A DNA stretch of 34,658 nucleotides, from the NCBI GenBank assembly GCA_017527065.1, contig JAFXQO010000018.1, forward strand, positions 1 through 34,658. The letters run 5' to 3'. This DNA comes from Clostridia bacterium (GTDB lineage: Bacteria > Bacillota > Clostridia > Christensenellales > Aristaeellaceae). Below, piece by piece: positions 15,353 to 24,354 of the stretch. Position numbers and translations under genes: made by a program. The notes under the pieces were generated by a model. That model saw nothing but the letters and a program-made list of their open reading frames with translations, made no database searches and was not told where the DNA came from. Numbering within the stretch: the first letter of the stretch is position 1; the number at the start of each line of letters is the position of its first letter.

Positions 15353-16206
15353 GCGCCTTCCTCCTCCAGTTTGGCCAGGGTCTTTTTGAGCCGGTCGACG
15401 GACAGCTCGAAGCCGTCCCGGGGCTCGATCTCGCGCCAGAAGCGGCCGCTCTCCAGCTCGAGGTTGTAAATGCCCCGGTAGCCCGCCGCCCGCAGGTGCC
15501 GCAGATAGTCCTCCAGCGGCAGCGCGCCCTCCAGCAGGGGAAAGTGCGTGATGCCCTTCACCCCGTGGATGTGGGTCTGCACGGCCCGGCGCAGGAATCC
15601 GTCCGGCGGCAGGAAGGGCGTGACCTCAGGGTAAGTCAGGAAATTGGAATAAAGGTGTCCGAAGTCGAAGCACGTGCCCACGTTCGGGCGGTTCACTTCG
15701 CGCACGGTGGAGTACACGCCGCCGCACTGCACGATGGACAGGCCGCTGGCGTGGATGCGGTTGTTTTCCAGCGCCAGGGAAACGTTGATCCCCCGCCGCC
15801 CGGCGTAATCGGCCAGCAGGCGCAGCAGGCGGATGGTGGCGGCGCGGTCGAGTGTTTCGCTGCCGGTCCGCGCCGAATGCACGGTGACGGGCACCGTGGG
15901 ATGATCCTCCGGCAGCAGGTCAAGGGCCGGCGCGAGGGCGTCGAAGAACGCCCCGGCGCTCGTCTCGGAAAGCGTGGCGTGTATGGTGAGGCGCAGCCCG
16001 GCGTCCAGCGCGGCGCGGGCGCAGGCTGACGTCACCTCCCGCGAGGTGTCGGGCCGCACGGCGCGCAGCTCGACCGCGCCCACGCCCATATCGCGGAAGG
16101 CCCGCAGCAGCGCGCGGCTGCCGCCGTATGCGTCCAGCAGGCGCTTGTCCGCTTCCTGGTTGGGGTTGTCGGTGAGTACGCCCAGGGGCAGGGATGTTCC
16201 GATCAT
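15349..16206 (-). CDS. Sugar phosphate isomerase/epimerase-like TIM-barrel protein
   Basis: A 285-residue AP-endonuclease-2-type TIM barrel related to xylose isomerase and ketose 3-epimerases. Metal and catalytic residues on the barrel strands are visible: Glu46 (VELRAV), His76 (TIHATL), His110, Glu147 (LALEN), Asp181 and His184 (CFDFGH), His212/His214 (THIHG) and Glu250 or Glu252 (YNLELES). This is the usual Glu-Asp-His-Glu set, so an isomerase or epimerase acting on a sugar is likely. It heads the operon with the acetyltransferase and xylB, and could make the ketose that XylB phosphorylates. The start at 16206 has GGAGG about 11 bases upstream. Endonuclease IV activity is unlikely because the full set of nine metal ligands is not apparent. 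Confidence 0.82.
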   Translation of the reverse strand: MIGTSLPLGVLTDNPNQEADKRLLDAYGGSRALLRAFRDMGVGAVELRAVRPDTSREVTSACARAALDAGLRLTIHATLSETSAGAFFDALAPALDLLPEDHPTVPVTVHSARTGSETLDRAATIRLLRLLADYAGRRGINVSLALENNRIHASGLSIVQCGGVYSTVREVNRPNVGTCFDFGHLYSNFLTYPEVTPFLPPDGFLRRAVQTHIHGVKGITHFPLLEGALPLEDYLRHLRAAGYRGIYNLELESGRFWREIEPRDGFELSVDRLKKTLAKLEEEGA

Positions 16207-16257
16207 GTCAGAGGGGGCCTCCTGTGTAACGCCGTGACGGGCAAATATCTGTCATAT

Positions 16258-16287
16258 ATTATAACGACGCCCCGCCGGGCTTGTCAA
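16258..16287 (-). promoter_or_regulatory. Sigma-A promoter of the epimerase-acetyltransferase-xylB operon
   Basis: On the minus strand, -35 TTGACA (16282-16287), an 18-bp spacer and -10 TATAAT (16258-16263). The -35 overlaps the region just before the addA stop codon by position, so the operon promoter starts directly at the 3' end of addA. An imperfect AT-rich dyad (AATAT...ATATT, about 16244-16260) covers the start site and could be an operator. Confidence 0.8.
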
Positions 16288-16289
16288 CC

Positions 16290-19200
16290 TCATTCCACTC
16301 TGATCGCGCGGCCGCTCCTCAGCAGGCAGATGAGCGTCTCCTTCACCGGCGCGCCGGTGATCTTCTCAAGCGCCGCGGCGTAGAGCCTGAGCTGGGGCTC
16401 GTAGCGCGCGCGCAGCGCCTCCTCGTCGTCGGTCCGATCGGTCTTGTAGTCCAGCAGCACCCAGCCGCCCTCCTCCATGAAGCAGCAGTCGACGGAGCCC
16501 TGCACCAGGATCGTCTCGTCCGAATCCGCGCCGAGGGCCTCCCGCGCGGTGAGCTTCAGCGTGAACATCCACTCGCGGCGCAGGGTTTCAGCCGCCAGCA
16601 TGCGCGCGCCCGGCCCCTCCGCGAAGAAGGCCGCCAGCATCCGCGGCCTGACCGCCTCCCGCATGGCCGGCGTGAGCAGCGCCCGATCGGCCATGCCGTT
16701 GAGCTGGTTCACGATTTCGGCGTGCAGCGCGTCGCCAGCGAGGCCGCGCAGGGCGTTGAGGTCCATGTGCCGCAGGGCGGCATGGGCGGCGGTGCCCCGC
16801 TCCGCGCCGGTCAGGCCGGCGTCGCCTTCCAGAAACACGGGCCGTTCGATCAGCTCCGGCGGCTCGGCCGGGCCGGTCAGCTCCCGGGAGAAGCCCGAGG
16901 CCGTCAGCTTGAGCGGCATCAGCACCGAGTCCGCATAGGGATAGCGCCAGAGGTAGGCCGCCAGCAGGCCCTCGTCCGGCAGGGCGGACAGCGCCTCGTC
17001 AAACAGCGTGCCGGCCCGTCCGCCCTCCGCCTCCTCCCGGGCGGAAAGCGAGGCCCGGGAAATCACGCGGGCCTGAAGGCGGGGCAGCGCCGGATCGGCG
17101 GGCAGCCCCGCGCCCAGCGGCTCCGCGCCGGGCATTGAAAGCGCCGCGGGCAGCAGCGCGTCCAGGAACGAGGCGGGCGCGAGGGGCGACGCGGCGCTCA
17201 TGGCGGCGCGCCGGACGAGCTTTTGCGCGTCGGCCGCGCTGCCGATGAGGATCAGCCGGTCCTTCGCGCGGGTGAGCATCACGTAGAGGATGCGCAGCTC
17301 CTCCGCCTCGGATTCGACGGCCGCCTGCTCCGCCGCGGCCAGCCGGGCGATGGTGTCGCGCTTCGAGCCCAGCCGGTTGTCCACGTGTTTTATGCCGACG
17401 CCCAGCAGCCGGTGGGCCCGCAGCTCGCCCCGGGAAGCCTGCCGGTTCCAGGGCCTGCCCAGCATCACGCCGAACACCACCGGAAACTCCAGCCCCTTGC
17501 TCTTGTGCACCGTCATCACGCGCACCACGTCGTCGTTCTCGCCCAGCACGTGGGCCTCGCCCATGTCCTCGCGGGCGGTCTCCATCTGCTCCAGATGGCG
17601 CAGAAACCCGGTAAGTCCCCCCGGCTGGGCGGCCTCGTAGACGCCCGCGCGGTCGCAGAGGGCGTCCAGGTTCGCCTGGCGCTGCGCCCCGCCGGGCAGC
17701 GCCCCCGCCGCCGCGTACAGGCCGGATTCCCGCAGCGCGCCGAACACGAAATCCGCCAGCGGCCGGGCGGCGCTCTCCTCGCGCCAGCGGTCGAGCCGGC
17801 GCATGAGCGAGCGCAGCCGCAGCGCCAGCGCGTCGTCCTTCGCGGCGCGGGCGGCCACGGCGTCGCAGAATCGGCCCTCCGGCGCGGCCAGGCGCAGGTC
17901 GGCCAGCTCCTCGCTCGTCATGTCCATGACGGAAGAGCGCAGCACGGCGATCCATTCCACGTCGCGGCGGCGGTTTTCGATCAGCCTGAGCAGCGCCACC
18001 GCCACGCGCACTTCCACCACGTCCAGGTAGCCGCCGGACACGTCCGCGTAGGCGGGCACGCCCTCCCGCTTCAATACGGCCAGCATCAGGGAGGCCACGT
18101 CCCGGGCCTGGCGGGTGAGCAGCACGAAATCGCGGTATCTCAGCGGTCGGAACGCGCCCTTTTTCGCGTCCCAGACGGGCGCGCCCAACAGCTCCTGTAT
18201 GCGCCGCGCCGCCACCAGCGCCTCCACCTCGGCGTCCTTCATGTCCAGGATCAGGCGGGCGGCCTCGTCCTCCGGCTCGGCCCCGTCGCCGGCCCGGTCG
18301 ATCAGCGTCAGCTCCACGGGCGGGTCCTGGCCCTCGATGGGCGCGCCCTGGCGCAGGCTGGCGGCCTCGTCGTAGGTTATCTCGCTGTCGCCGCCCCGCA
18401 TGGCGCGGGAAAACACGGCGTTGACAAAGCCGAGTATGCTCCCCCGGGAGCGGAAGTTCTCCCGCAGCAGAATCAGCCGCCCGCCCTCGCCGCGGCCGTA
18501 TCGGGCATACTTTTCCTGGAAGAGCGAGGGCTCGGCGTTGCGGAAGCGGTAGATGCTCTGCTTCACGTCGCCCACGCAGAACAGGTTGTTCTCCCCCGCG
18601 ACGCGGTTCACGATGGCTTCCTGAATGTCGGAAACGTCCTGGTATTCGTCCACGAACACATAGGCGAAGCGCTCCCGCAGCGCGGCGCGCACGCCCTCGT
18701 CCTCCAGCGCCCGCAGCGCCCGGTGCTCCAGGTCGCCAAAGGTGAGCAGGCTCCGCTCGTCCTTGAGGCGGGTGAATTCTTCGTCCGCCCGGCGGACGAT
18801 ATCGGCCAGGGCGCGAATCTCCCGCGCGGACCCGGTCAGGTCTTCCCGCGCCTCGGAAAGGGCCAGCGGCAGCTTTTTCGCGGCCTTCTTCGCCAGGTCG
18901 CGGGCCTCATCCCGCAGGGCGCGGAAGGCGAGGGCGTCCGGGTCCTCCTTCAGGGCCCGCGCCGTGGGCAGGCGCGTGAACGACAGATCGGAGAGCGCCC
19001 GCTGCAGCGGCTCGTAGTCCAGATCGAGCAGCGACTCGATGTACGCCTCGTCGAACAGGGCGGTCTTATAATACGGCTCCAAATCCTCCCGCCCCCCGCA
19101 GAGCGAAATGGCCCTTCGGACCAGGGCCAGCGCGTCCGACAGCGGGCGCTTCGCCGCGCGGACCAGCACAGGGGAAAACGCGTCCTCGCCCCGCTCCAGG

Positions 19201-19757
19201 CGGCCTATGGCTTCCTCCAGCCAGTCGAAGGGCGCGGGGCGGTCGAGGATGAAGCGGTACAGCTGCCCGGCCAGCTCCCGCACCTGGCCCGGTGCGCGGC
19301 CTTCGGCGAGGGCGCTGAGGTCCGGCGAAGCGGCCGCGTAGGCGTCGTTCATGGCCTGATCCATGGCTTTGCTGAACAGGATCGCGGCCTCGGCGGAATC
19401 CGCCACCCGGAAGGCCGGGTCCACTTCCGCCTTCTGGAAGTGCTCCCGCAGGATGTCGATGCAGAAGGCGTGGATGGTGCTGATGCCGGCGTATTCGGCG
19501 GCCTCGGCCTGGGCGCGGAAGCGCGGCGCGTCCAGCGCGGCCTTCTCCAGCGCGCGGACGAGGGCGGCCCGCATGTCGGCGGCGGCGGCGCGGGTGAAGG
19601 TGACGATCAGCATGGAGCCGATGTCGGCCCCTTCGCCGATGAGGCGCAGCACCCGCTCCACCAGCACCGTGGTCTTGCCGGAGCCGGCGGCGGCGGAGAG
19701 CAGCAGGTTTTCGCCGCGCGATTCGATGGCCGCCCGCTGGGCGTCTGTCCAGGGCAT
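16290..19757 (-). CDS. addA: AddA helicase-nuclease subunit
   Basis: UvrD-like motor and nuclease of the AddAB enzyme that processes double-strand DNA ends and produces the single strand for RecA. Walker A AAAGSGKTT is at 22-30, motif II VDEYQD near 369, VGDVKQSIYRFR is motif III, TVHKSKGLEFP the motif V region and LLDYKTD near 1102 the RecB-type nuclease motif. An upstream Asp in QGSVDCCF completes the nuclease site. At 1155 residues it is slightly short but within family range. AddB, which normally precedes AddA, is absent here: a mannosidase gene ends 12 bases before it. The start has AGGAGG eight bases upstream. The partner must be elsewhere in the genome or missing. Confidence 0.95.
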   Translation of the reverse strand: MPWTDAQRAAIESRGENLLLSAAAGSGKTTVLVERVLRLIGEGADIGSMLIVTFTRAAAADMRAALVRALEKAALDAPRFRAQAEAAEYAGISTIHAFCIDILREHFQKAEVDPAFRVADSAEAAILFSKAMDQAMNDAYAAASPDLSALAEGRAPGQVRELAGQLYRFILDRPAPFDWLEEAIGRLERGEDAFSPVLVRAAKRPLSDALALVRRAISLCGGREDLEPYYKTALFDEAYIESLLDLDYEPLQRALSDLSFTRLPTARALKEDPDALAFRALRDEARDLAKKAAKKLPLALSEAREDLTGSAREIRALADIVRRADEEFTRLKDERSLLTFGDLEHRALRALEDEGVRAALRERFAYVFVDEYQDVSDIQEAIVNRVAGENNLFCVGDVKQSIYRFRNAEPSLFQEKYARYGRGEGGRLILLRENFRSRGSILGFVNAVFSRAMRGGDSEITYDEAASLRQGAPIEGQDPPVELTLIDRAGDGAEPEDEAARLILDMKDAEVEALVAARRIQELLGAPVWDAKKGAFRPLRYRDFVLLTRQARDVASLMLAVLKREGVPAYADVSGGYLDVVEVRVAVALLRLIENRRRDVEWIAVLRSSVMDMTSEELADLRLAAPEGRFCDAVAARAAKDDALALRLRSLMRRLDRWREESAARPLADFVFGALRESGLYAAAGALPGGAQRQANLDALCDRAGVYEAAQPGGLTGFLRHLEQMETAREDMGEAHVLGENDDVVRVMTVHKSKGLEFPVVFGVMLGRPWNRQASRGELRAHRLLGVGIKHVDNRLGSKRDTIARLAAAEQAAVESEAEELRILYVMLTRAKDRLILIGSAADAQKLVRRAAMSAASPLAPASFLDALLPAALSMPGAEPLGAGLPADPALPRLQARVISRASLSAREEAEGGRAGTLFDEALSALPDEGLLAAYLWRYPYADSVLMPLKLTASGFSRELTGPAEPPELIERPVFLEGDAGLTGAERGTAAHAALRHMDLNALRGLAGDALHAEIVNQLNGMADRALLTPAMREAVRPRMLAAFFAEGPGARMLAAETLRREWMFTLKLTAREALGADSDETILVQGSVDCCFMEEGGWVLLDYKTDRTDDEEALRARYEPQLRLYAAALEKITGAPVKETLICLLRSGRAIRVE

Positions 19758-19769
19758 GGAAAGGCCTCC

Positions 19770-22661
19770 TTACAACACGATTTCAACCGCCCAGACGCCG
19801 CCGGGCCTCATGGGCACGAGGACCTCGCCGTCCCGCACCCGCGCTTCGCCCAGGGAATCGCCCTCGCTCAGGTCGACGAGCCGCGCCGCCTTCACCGGGG
19901 CGTTCACCGCGAGCCGCGCCTCGCCCGCCTCGCCCTTCGTCTCGTAGCCGCGCACGAGCAGCGCGCCCTCCGCCGTCTGAACGGAGGTGACCGCCGCCGC
20001 GCCGCCGGACAGCGCCAGCAGGCCGAAGCGCGCCGGGAGCGAGCCGCCGTGCGCTTTCGCGGGCTGGTAGAAGAAGCCGTGGTTCAGTTCGTCGGTCAGC
20101 GCCTGCAGATCCTTCCCGGTGTCGTCCGCCAGGCCCAGCCAGAGGGTTATGGCGTGTATGCCGCGCTCCGGATAGGGATCGGGGTTTACGGCGCTGTTGA
20201 TGAGCGTGAGGCTCAGCGCGTCTTCCTCGCCGCGGTAGCCGTATTTTGAATCGCTCACCAGGGCCAGCGCGCGGCCGTCCATGCGCAGGGCCGCGCCGCC
20301 GCCGATGCCGGGCACGTCGTTGTTGAGGGCCGGGCGCAGCCTTGAGCCCGCCGGAATTAGATAGCGGAAGCGGCCGCACAGCTGCGAGGCCGGCGTCTTC
20401 CACGTCAGCACGGGCACGGTCTCGCCGCCCTGCTCCTGCCAGTCGATCTTAAGCGACACGCGCAGCGCCCGGCTGCCCGCCTCCAGGGAATAGACGGCCT
20501 CGATCCCGCTGGGCTCGCGGCAGCCGCCCTTCACCTGATACGTGGCCTTCACGCTCTGGCGCAGGGGGCCGTTCTCCGTCTTCGTCAGCTCGACGCAGCG
20601 GTCAACGGGGGTGTCCTTCAGCGTGCGGCCGATGTTCCAGGCGCTGGAGGTGCGCCGCTCGGTGTCCAGCAGGTGGAGCCCCGCCGTTCCGCCCGGGCCC
20701 AGCAGCTCCGCGCCGTCCTTCAGGTCGACGAAGGACTTCACGCGGCCGCTGGCCGCGTCGATCACCGCGCGCACGACGCCGTTGTCCAGGGTGACGTCGT
20801 CGTAGAAGCGCGCCACCTGCTCCCGCTCGTTCTGCAGGAACACGGGATACGAAGCCGCCTCCCGCTGGCGCAGCACGATGGTGGCGTAGCCCAGAGCGGG
20901 CACGCTCACCTCCGCAAGAACGCGGAAATAGCGATGATCCCAGTACTTCTGCAGGCGGCTGTCCAGCAGCTGGCAGGGCAGCTCCGCGCCCTGGTCGTCC
21001 TGGATATACACCCGCGCCATGTCCCCCGTGTAGTCCCACACGGTCAGCTCCGCCAGGCCCGTGCGCGGCTCGGCCAGGGTGTTGAACACATGGAACACCC
21101 GGGTCAGGCCGCTGCCCCGCTCCGCCGCCGGCACGCCCTTGAACCGCTCGATGCCGTAGCCCACGCCCGCGCCCTCGGACTGGCTGTCATACCGGGCGGC
21201 CTCCGCCTGTTCCCAGGGCCGGAGGTCTTTGAGCGCCGGCATGCCCGCCGTGTCCACGGACCGGGCCAGCGCCGCCATGGCCTTTTCAAGCTGCGTGTTG
21301 GTCACGGCCGCCGCGCCCTGATACAGGCCCATGGCGTGCTCCCGGGAATCCTGCACGCAGGAACCGGTGAGGATGTCGTGGAAATGGGTGAAGAGCACGT
21401 CGCGCCAGGCTTCCTCCATCTGCCCCTTCGGCAGGCGGTAGGCGGTCTTGCTCCCGGCCAGGGCGGCCAGGGCCTCGGCGTCGTAGAAGGCGGCCTCGGC
21501 GCGCCGGTTGCCGCGCTTGATGCGGCTCTGGGTGGTGTAGCAGCCGGGCGCGAAGTAATTGAGCTCCTCCGTCACCACCGGCAGCTTTTCGCGCACGGCC
21601 TCCGCCTCGCGGAAGTAGTCCCGCAGGCCGCCGAACCGGATGGTGGGATAGATGGGCCAGGTCATCATGTCGAGAGCCCGCTCCACGTCGCGCCGGGTCG
21701 GCCCGCCGCCGTGGTCCCCCACGCCGTAGACCACCATGCCCGCTTTGAGCCCGGAGGAGCGCTTCACGACCTCCATCAGGCCCGAGGCGATCTGGGGCGT
21801 GATGGCCGCGTTGTACCAGTTGGCCTCCCGCAGCACCATCAGCTCCCGGCCGGAAGGGGCGCGGTAGCGGTACAGGAGCTCCGGCCGGGCGTTGCCGCGG
21901 CAGTGATACATGTACTTCACGCCGCCGAAGGCGTCGATTTCCGGAATGGTGGCGGCGTGGCCGAAGGTGTCCGGCACGAAGTCCAGGTCGAAATCCTTCA
22001 CGTCCCAGACCGTCCGCAGGTAGCGCCGCGTGTACTCGATGTGGCGCAGCAGCGACTCGCCGGAGGGCATGTTCTTGTCGGCCTCCACCCAGCTGGTGGC
22101 AGCCACCTCCCAGCGCCCCTCGGCGATGCGCTTCTTCATGCGCTCCATCAGCTCGGGATCATAGCGCTCCACGATGCGGTAAACCGAGCCCTGGGACTGG
22201 GTGAAGGTGAAGCCGGGATACTCGTCCATGATGTCGCACATGGTGCGGAAGGTGGCCAGGGTGGCCGCGACGGTCTCCTGATAGCTCCACATCCAGTTCA
22301 TGTCGATGTGCGCGTGGCCGGTGAGGAACAGCTTATAGGATTTCGCCAGCGCCGCCATGGGCGAGAGGATCTCCTCCGCTCGCGCGCAGGCCCCGTCGGT
22401 GAGGACGCCGTCCGCGTCCATGGCGGCCTGCAGGCTGCTTAGCGCCCGGCCCAGCTCCTCTTCAAACGCGCCGCCGTTCGCCTCAGAGACGTGCAGCGCG
22501 TATTCCAGCTCCGCCAGGATGCGCCGGTTCATGCGGCTCGGCGGCGCAATGCGGTTGACCTCCTCCTCCGGCATGCCGAAGGTATACTCAAAGCCCGTTT
22601 TTTCCCGGCTGCCGCCCACCCGCGTCCTCAGCCTGGTGTATTGTTCCGCCAGTTTACCCAT
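19770..22661 (-). CDS. GH38 family alpha-mannosidase
   Basis: Retaining zinc-dependent alpha-mannosidase that removes mannose from glycans. The signatures are HAHIDMNWMW (about 115-124) supplying His and Asp zinc ligands, PDTFGHA (about 229-235) with the nucleophilic Asp, and FTHFHDILTGS (about 420-430) with a further zinc His. The C-terminal beta-rich half matches the family. The frame is open to 22769, but the start at 22661 is favoured: GGAGG lies 8 bases before that ATG, and an ATG at 22667 would be too near. No signal peptide, so it acts inside the cell on imported or self-made mannosides. It is followed after 12 bases by addA, an unusual pairing. Confidence 0.93.
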   Translation of the reverse strand: MGKLAEQYTRLRTRVGGSREKTGFEYTFGMPEEEVNRIAPPSRMNRRILAELEYALHVSEANGGAFEEELGRALSSLQAAMDADGVLTDGACARAEEILSPMAALAKSYKLFLTGHAHIDMNWMWSYQETVAATLATFRTMCDIMDEYPGFTFTQSQGSVYRIVERYDPELMERMKKRIAEGRWEVAATSWVEADKNMPSGESLLRHIEYTRRYLRTVWDVKDFDLDFVPDTFGHAATIPEIDAFGGVKYMYHCRGNARPELLYRYRAPSGRELMVLREANWYNAAITPQIASGLMEVVKRSSGLKAGMVVYGVGDHGGGPTRRDVERALDMMTWPIYPTIRFGGLRDYFREAEAVREKLPVVTEELNYFAPGCYTTQSRIKRGNRRAEAAFYDAEALAALAGSKTAYRLPKGQMEEAWRDVLFTHFHDILTGSCVQDSREHAMGLYQGAAAVTNTQLEKAMAALARSVDTAGMPALKDLRPWEQAEAARYDSQSEGAGVGYGIERFKGVPAAERGSGLTRVFHVFNTLAEPRTGLAELTVWDYTGDMARVYIQDDQGAELPCQLLDSRLQKYWDHRYFRVLAEVSVPALGYATIVLRQREAASYPVFLQNEREQVARFYDDVTLDNGVVRAVIDAASGRVKSFVDLKDGAELLGPGGTAGLHLLDTERRTSSAWNIGRTLKDTPVDRCVELTKTENGPLRQSVKATYQVKGGCREPSGIEAVYSLEAGSRALRVSLKIDWQEQGGETVPVLTWKTPASQLCGRFRYLIPAGSRLRPALNNDVPGIGGGAALRMDGRALALVSDSKYGYRGEEDALSLTLINSAVNPDPYPERGIHAITLWLGLADDTGKDLQALTDELNHGFFYQPAKAHGGSLPARFGLLALSGGAAAVTSVQTAEGALLVRGYETKGEAGEARLAVNAPVKAARLVDLSEGDSLGEARVRDGEVLVPMRPGGVWAVEIVL

Positions 22662-22707
22662 CGTCATTTCCTCCGTCCTGCGGCGCGGGGCCGCTCTTTT
22701 CCCTGCC

Positions 22708-22736
22708 ATTATACATGGCGCGCGTTTTTTCTTCAA
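22708..22736 (-). promoter_or_regulatory. Sigma-A promoter for alpha-mannosidase (and addA)
   Basis: On the minus strand, -35 TTGAAG (22731-22736), 17-bp spacer, -10 TATAAT (22708-22713). With only 12 bases between the mannosidase and addA, this is the most obvious promoter for both. Confidence 0.8.
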
Positions 22737-22786
22737 CTCTTTTTTTACGAATTCCCGCCCGGCCGCCATTATTTACACGCCCGCCC

Positions 22787-22816
22787 TTGACCGGGCGGCG
22801 GGGGATGCGTTATAAA
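22787..22816 (+). promoter_or_regulatory. Sigma-A promoter for SGNH hydrolase operon
   Basis: -35 TTGACC (22787-22792), 18-bp spacer, -10 TATAAA (22811-22816). It lies back to back with the mannosidase promoter. The leader is about 85 bases with an ACGGAGG ribosome binding site before 22907. Confidence 0.65.
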
Positions 22817-22906
22817 AAAAAGGCCCTGCGTTGTTATGGAACAAACGGCCCGGACGCGACGGTCTAAAGGGCGTCCCAATACGATTCAAAACGGAGGATA
22901 CAGCTT

Positions 22907-23710
22907 ATGAAGAGATTCGCCATACTCCTGCTCGCCTGCGCCATCGCGCTGATCCCGGCGCTGGCCGCCGCCCCGCGGGCCCTGGCAGACGACCAGGTCG
23001 GTTCCTTCCTGCCCCTGGACCCGGCGGATTATCCCAAGCCCGTGACGCACCGCCCGCTGGGCCTTGCAGAGGGCGATCCGGTGGCCGACAAGTATTTCAA
23101 CGACGCCGTGTTCATCGGCGATTCGATCACCCTGAAGCTGCAGCGCTACGTGACCGCCCGCCGGAACGACGGGGGAAGCTGCCTGGGCCGCGCGAAATTC
23201 CTCACGGCGGGGAGCCTGGGCAGCGGCAACGCCCTGTGGGACGTGAGCTCTGAATCGGTGCATCCCTCCTACCAGGGCGAGAAGATGCGCATCGAAAAGG
23301 CCGTGGAGCTGATGGACGCGCAGAAGGTGTACATCATGCTGGGCATGAACGACGTGGCTTACTACGGCATCGAGGAATCCATCGAGAACATGAAAAAGCT
23401 GGTGGCGCTGATCCTGGAGCGCCAGCCCTCGGCCGAGATCTTCATCCAGTCCGCCACGCCGCGCATCGCCGCCTCCCACAGCAAGCCCACAAACCGCATG
23501 CTGTTCGACTACGACCTGCTGCTGTACAACGCCTGCGTTGAAAACGGCTGGAACTTCGTGGACGTGGCCTATGTGATGCGCGACGAAAACGGCTGCCTGT
23601 TCGACGCCTACTGCAGCGATCCCGAGGACATGGGCATGCACTTCACCGACGAGGGCTGCGAGGCCTGGATCGACTACCTCACGACCCACGCGAAGGGGGC
23701 CTCGAAGTGA
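22907..23710 (+). CDS. Secreted SGNH/GDSL-type hydrolase
   Basis: A signal peptide (1-27, ending ALA) is followed by an SGNH esterase fold. Block I is FIGDSIT with nucleophile Ser73, block II Gly is in AGSLGSGN (101-108), block III is MLGMNDV with Asn148, and block V His is His245 in MHFTDEG, although the usual DxxH spacing is altered (the Asp is at 241, four residues before). The enzyme would deacylate or transfer acyl groups on an extracellular ester, for example an O-acetylated polymer. The next gene, coding for a DUF4358-like lipoprotein, overlaps its stop by four bases, so they act as a pair. An MBOAT O-acyltransferase, which I recall near such pairs, is not in the window. Confidence 0.88.
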   Translation: MKRFAILLLACAIALIPALAAAPRALADDQVGSFLPLDPADYPKPVTHRPLGLAEGDPVADKYFNDAVFIGDSITLKLQRYVTARRNDGGSCLGRAKFLTAGSLGSGNALWDVSSESVHPSYQGEKMRIEKAVELMDAQKVYIMLGMNDVAYYGIEESIENMKKLVALILERQPSAEIFIQSATPRIAASHSKPTNRMLFDYDLLLYNACVENGWNFVDVAYVMRDENGCLFDAYCSDPEDMGMHFTDEGCEAWIDYLTTHAKGASK

Positions 23711-24165
23711 AAAAGCTCGCAGCGCTGGCCCTGGCCGCGTGCCTCCTGCTCGCCGGATGCGCCGGCGGCCCGGCGAAATCCGCCGACCTTTCGGCCGTTC
23801 AGGCCGCGCTCTCGGCCCAGTACGATCTGAGCGGCATGATGGCGCTCTCCGAGGACGACCTGCTCGACATGTACGGCGTCAAAACGGAGGACGTGAAGCA
23901 GTACGCGGCCCTGATTGCCAAAACCAGCACTTCGGCGGACGAGATCCTGCTCTTCGAGGGCAGGGACGCGGACGCCGCCGCCCGCATCAAAGCGCAGCTG
24001 GACAAGCGCTACCAGGCCAAGCTCAACGAGGCGAAGGACTACCTGCCGGACGAATACGCCAAGATCTCCGCCTGCAAGGTGGAAACAAGCGGCAATTACG
24101 TCTCGCTGATCGTCTCCGCCGACGCGCAGGCCATGAAAAAGCTCTATCAGGATTCGTTCAAATGA
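23707..24165 (+). CDS. DUF4358-like lipoprotein
   Basis: A 152-residue protein with a lipoprotein signal (MKKLAALALAACLLLAGC, lipobox LAGC, Cys18), so it is anchored outside the membrane. The mature part (about 25-150) has the pattern I associate with DUF4358: a conserved helix after Asp-Leu-Ser, a short LYGV-like stretch (here MYGVKTEDVKQY), SADEILLFEG, and a C-terminal YLPDEYAKI...SLIVS strand. No enzyme residues are apparent. The start is GTG at 23707, overlapping the SGNH stop (GTGA), which argues for coupled expression. It is closed by a terminator. Function unknown; its partnership with the SGNH hydrolase suggests a cell-envelope ester pathway. Confidence 0.75.
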   Translation: MKKLAALALAACLLLAGCAGGPAKSADLSAVQAALSAQYDLSGMMALSEDDLLDMYGVKTEDVKQYAALIAKTSTSADEILLFEGRDADAAARIKAQLDKRYQAKLNEAKDYLPDEYAKISACKVETSGNYVSLIVSADAQAMKKLYQDSFK

Positions 24166-24190
24166 CGCGGCGCGCTCTTCGCGCCGCCAT

Positions 24191-24238
24191 CGGGCGGACG
24201 GGAGAAAGCCATCTCCCGCCCGCCCGGTTTTTGTTTTG
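24191..24238 (+). terminator. Terminator after the SGNH/DUF4358 operon
   Basis: A long stem (CGGGCGG-A-CGGGAGA with TCTCCCG-CCCGCCCG) has a loop around AAGCCA and a TTTTTGTTTT tail. It lies 25 bases past the stop codon and separates this pair from the next operon. Confidence 0.88.
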
Positions 24239-24354
24239 GACGGCGCGGCGTAAAAATGGAAGAAATTTCCGGCTCCGCCCGCAAAGCGCCGCTTCCCTTT
24301 CCCGGAAAAATATGCTATGATAGTATCAGAAAGGCGTAAAGGAGTGTATCCGCC

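Noticed and set aside
11627-15469. 1280-codon open frame on the plus strand
   Set aside because: It runs through the ABC exporter, a strong terminator and antisense to xylB; the composition is typical of a GC shadow frame.
17223-20249. 1008-codon open frame on the plus strand
   Set aside because: Antisense to addA, whose helicase motifs are unambiguous.
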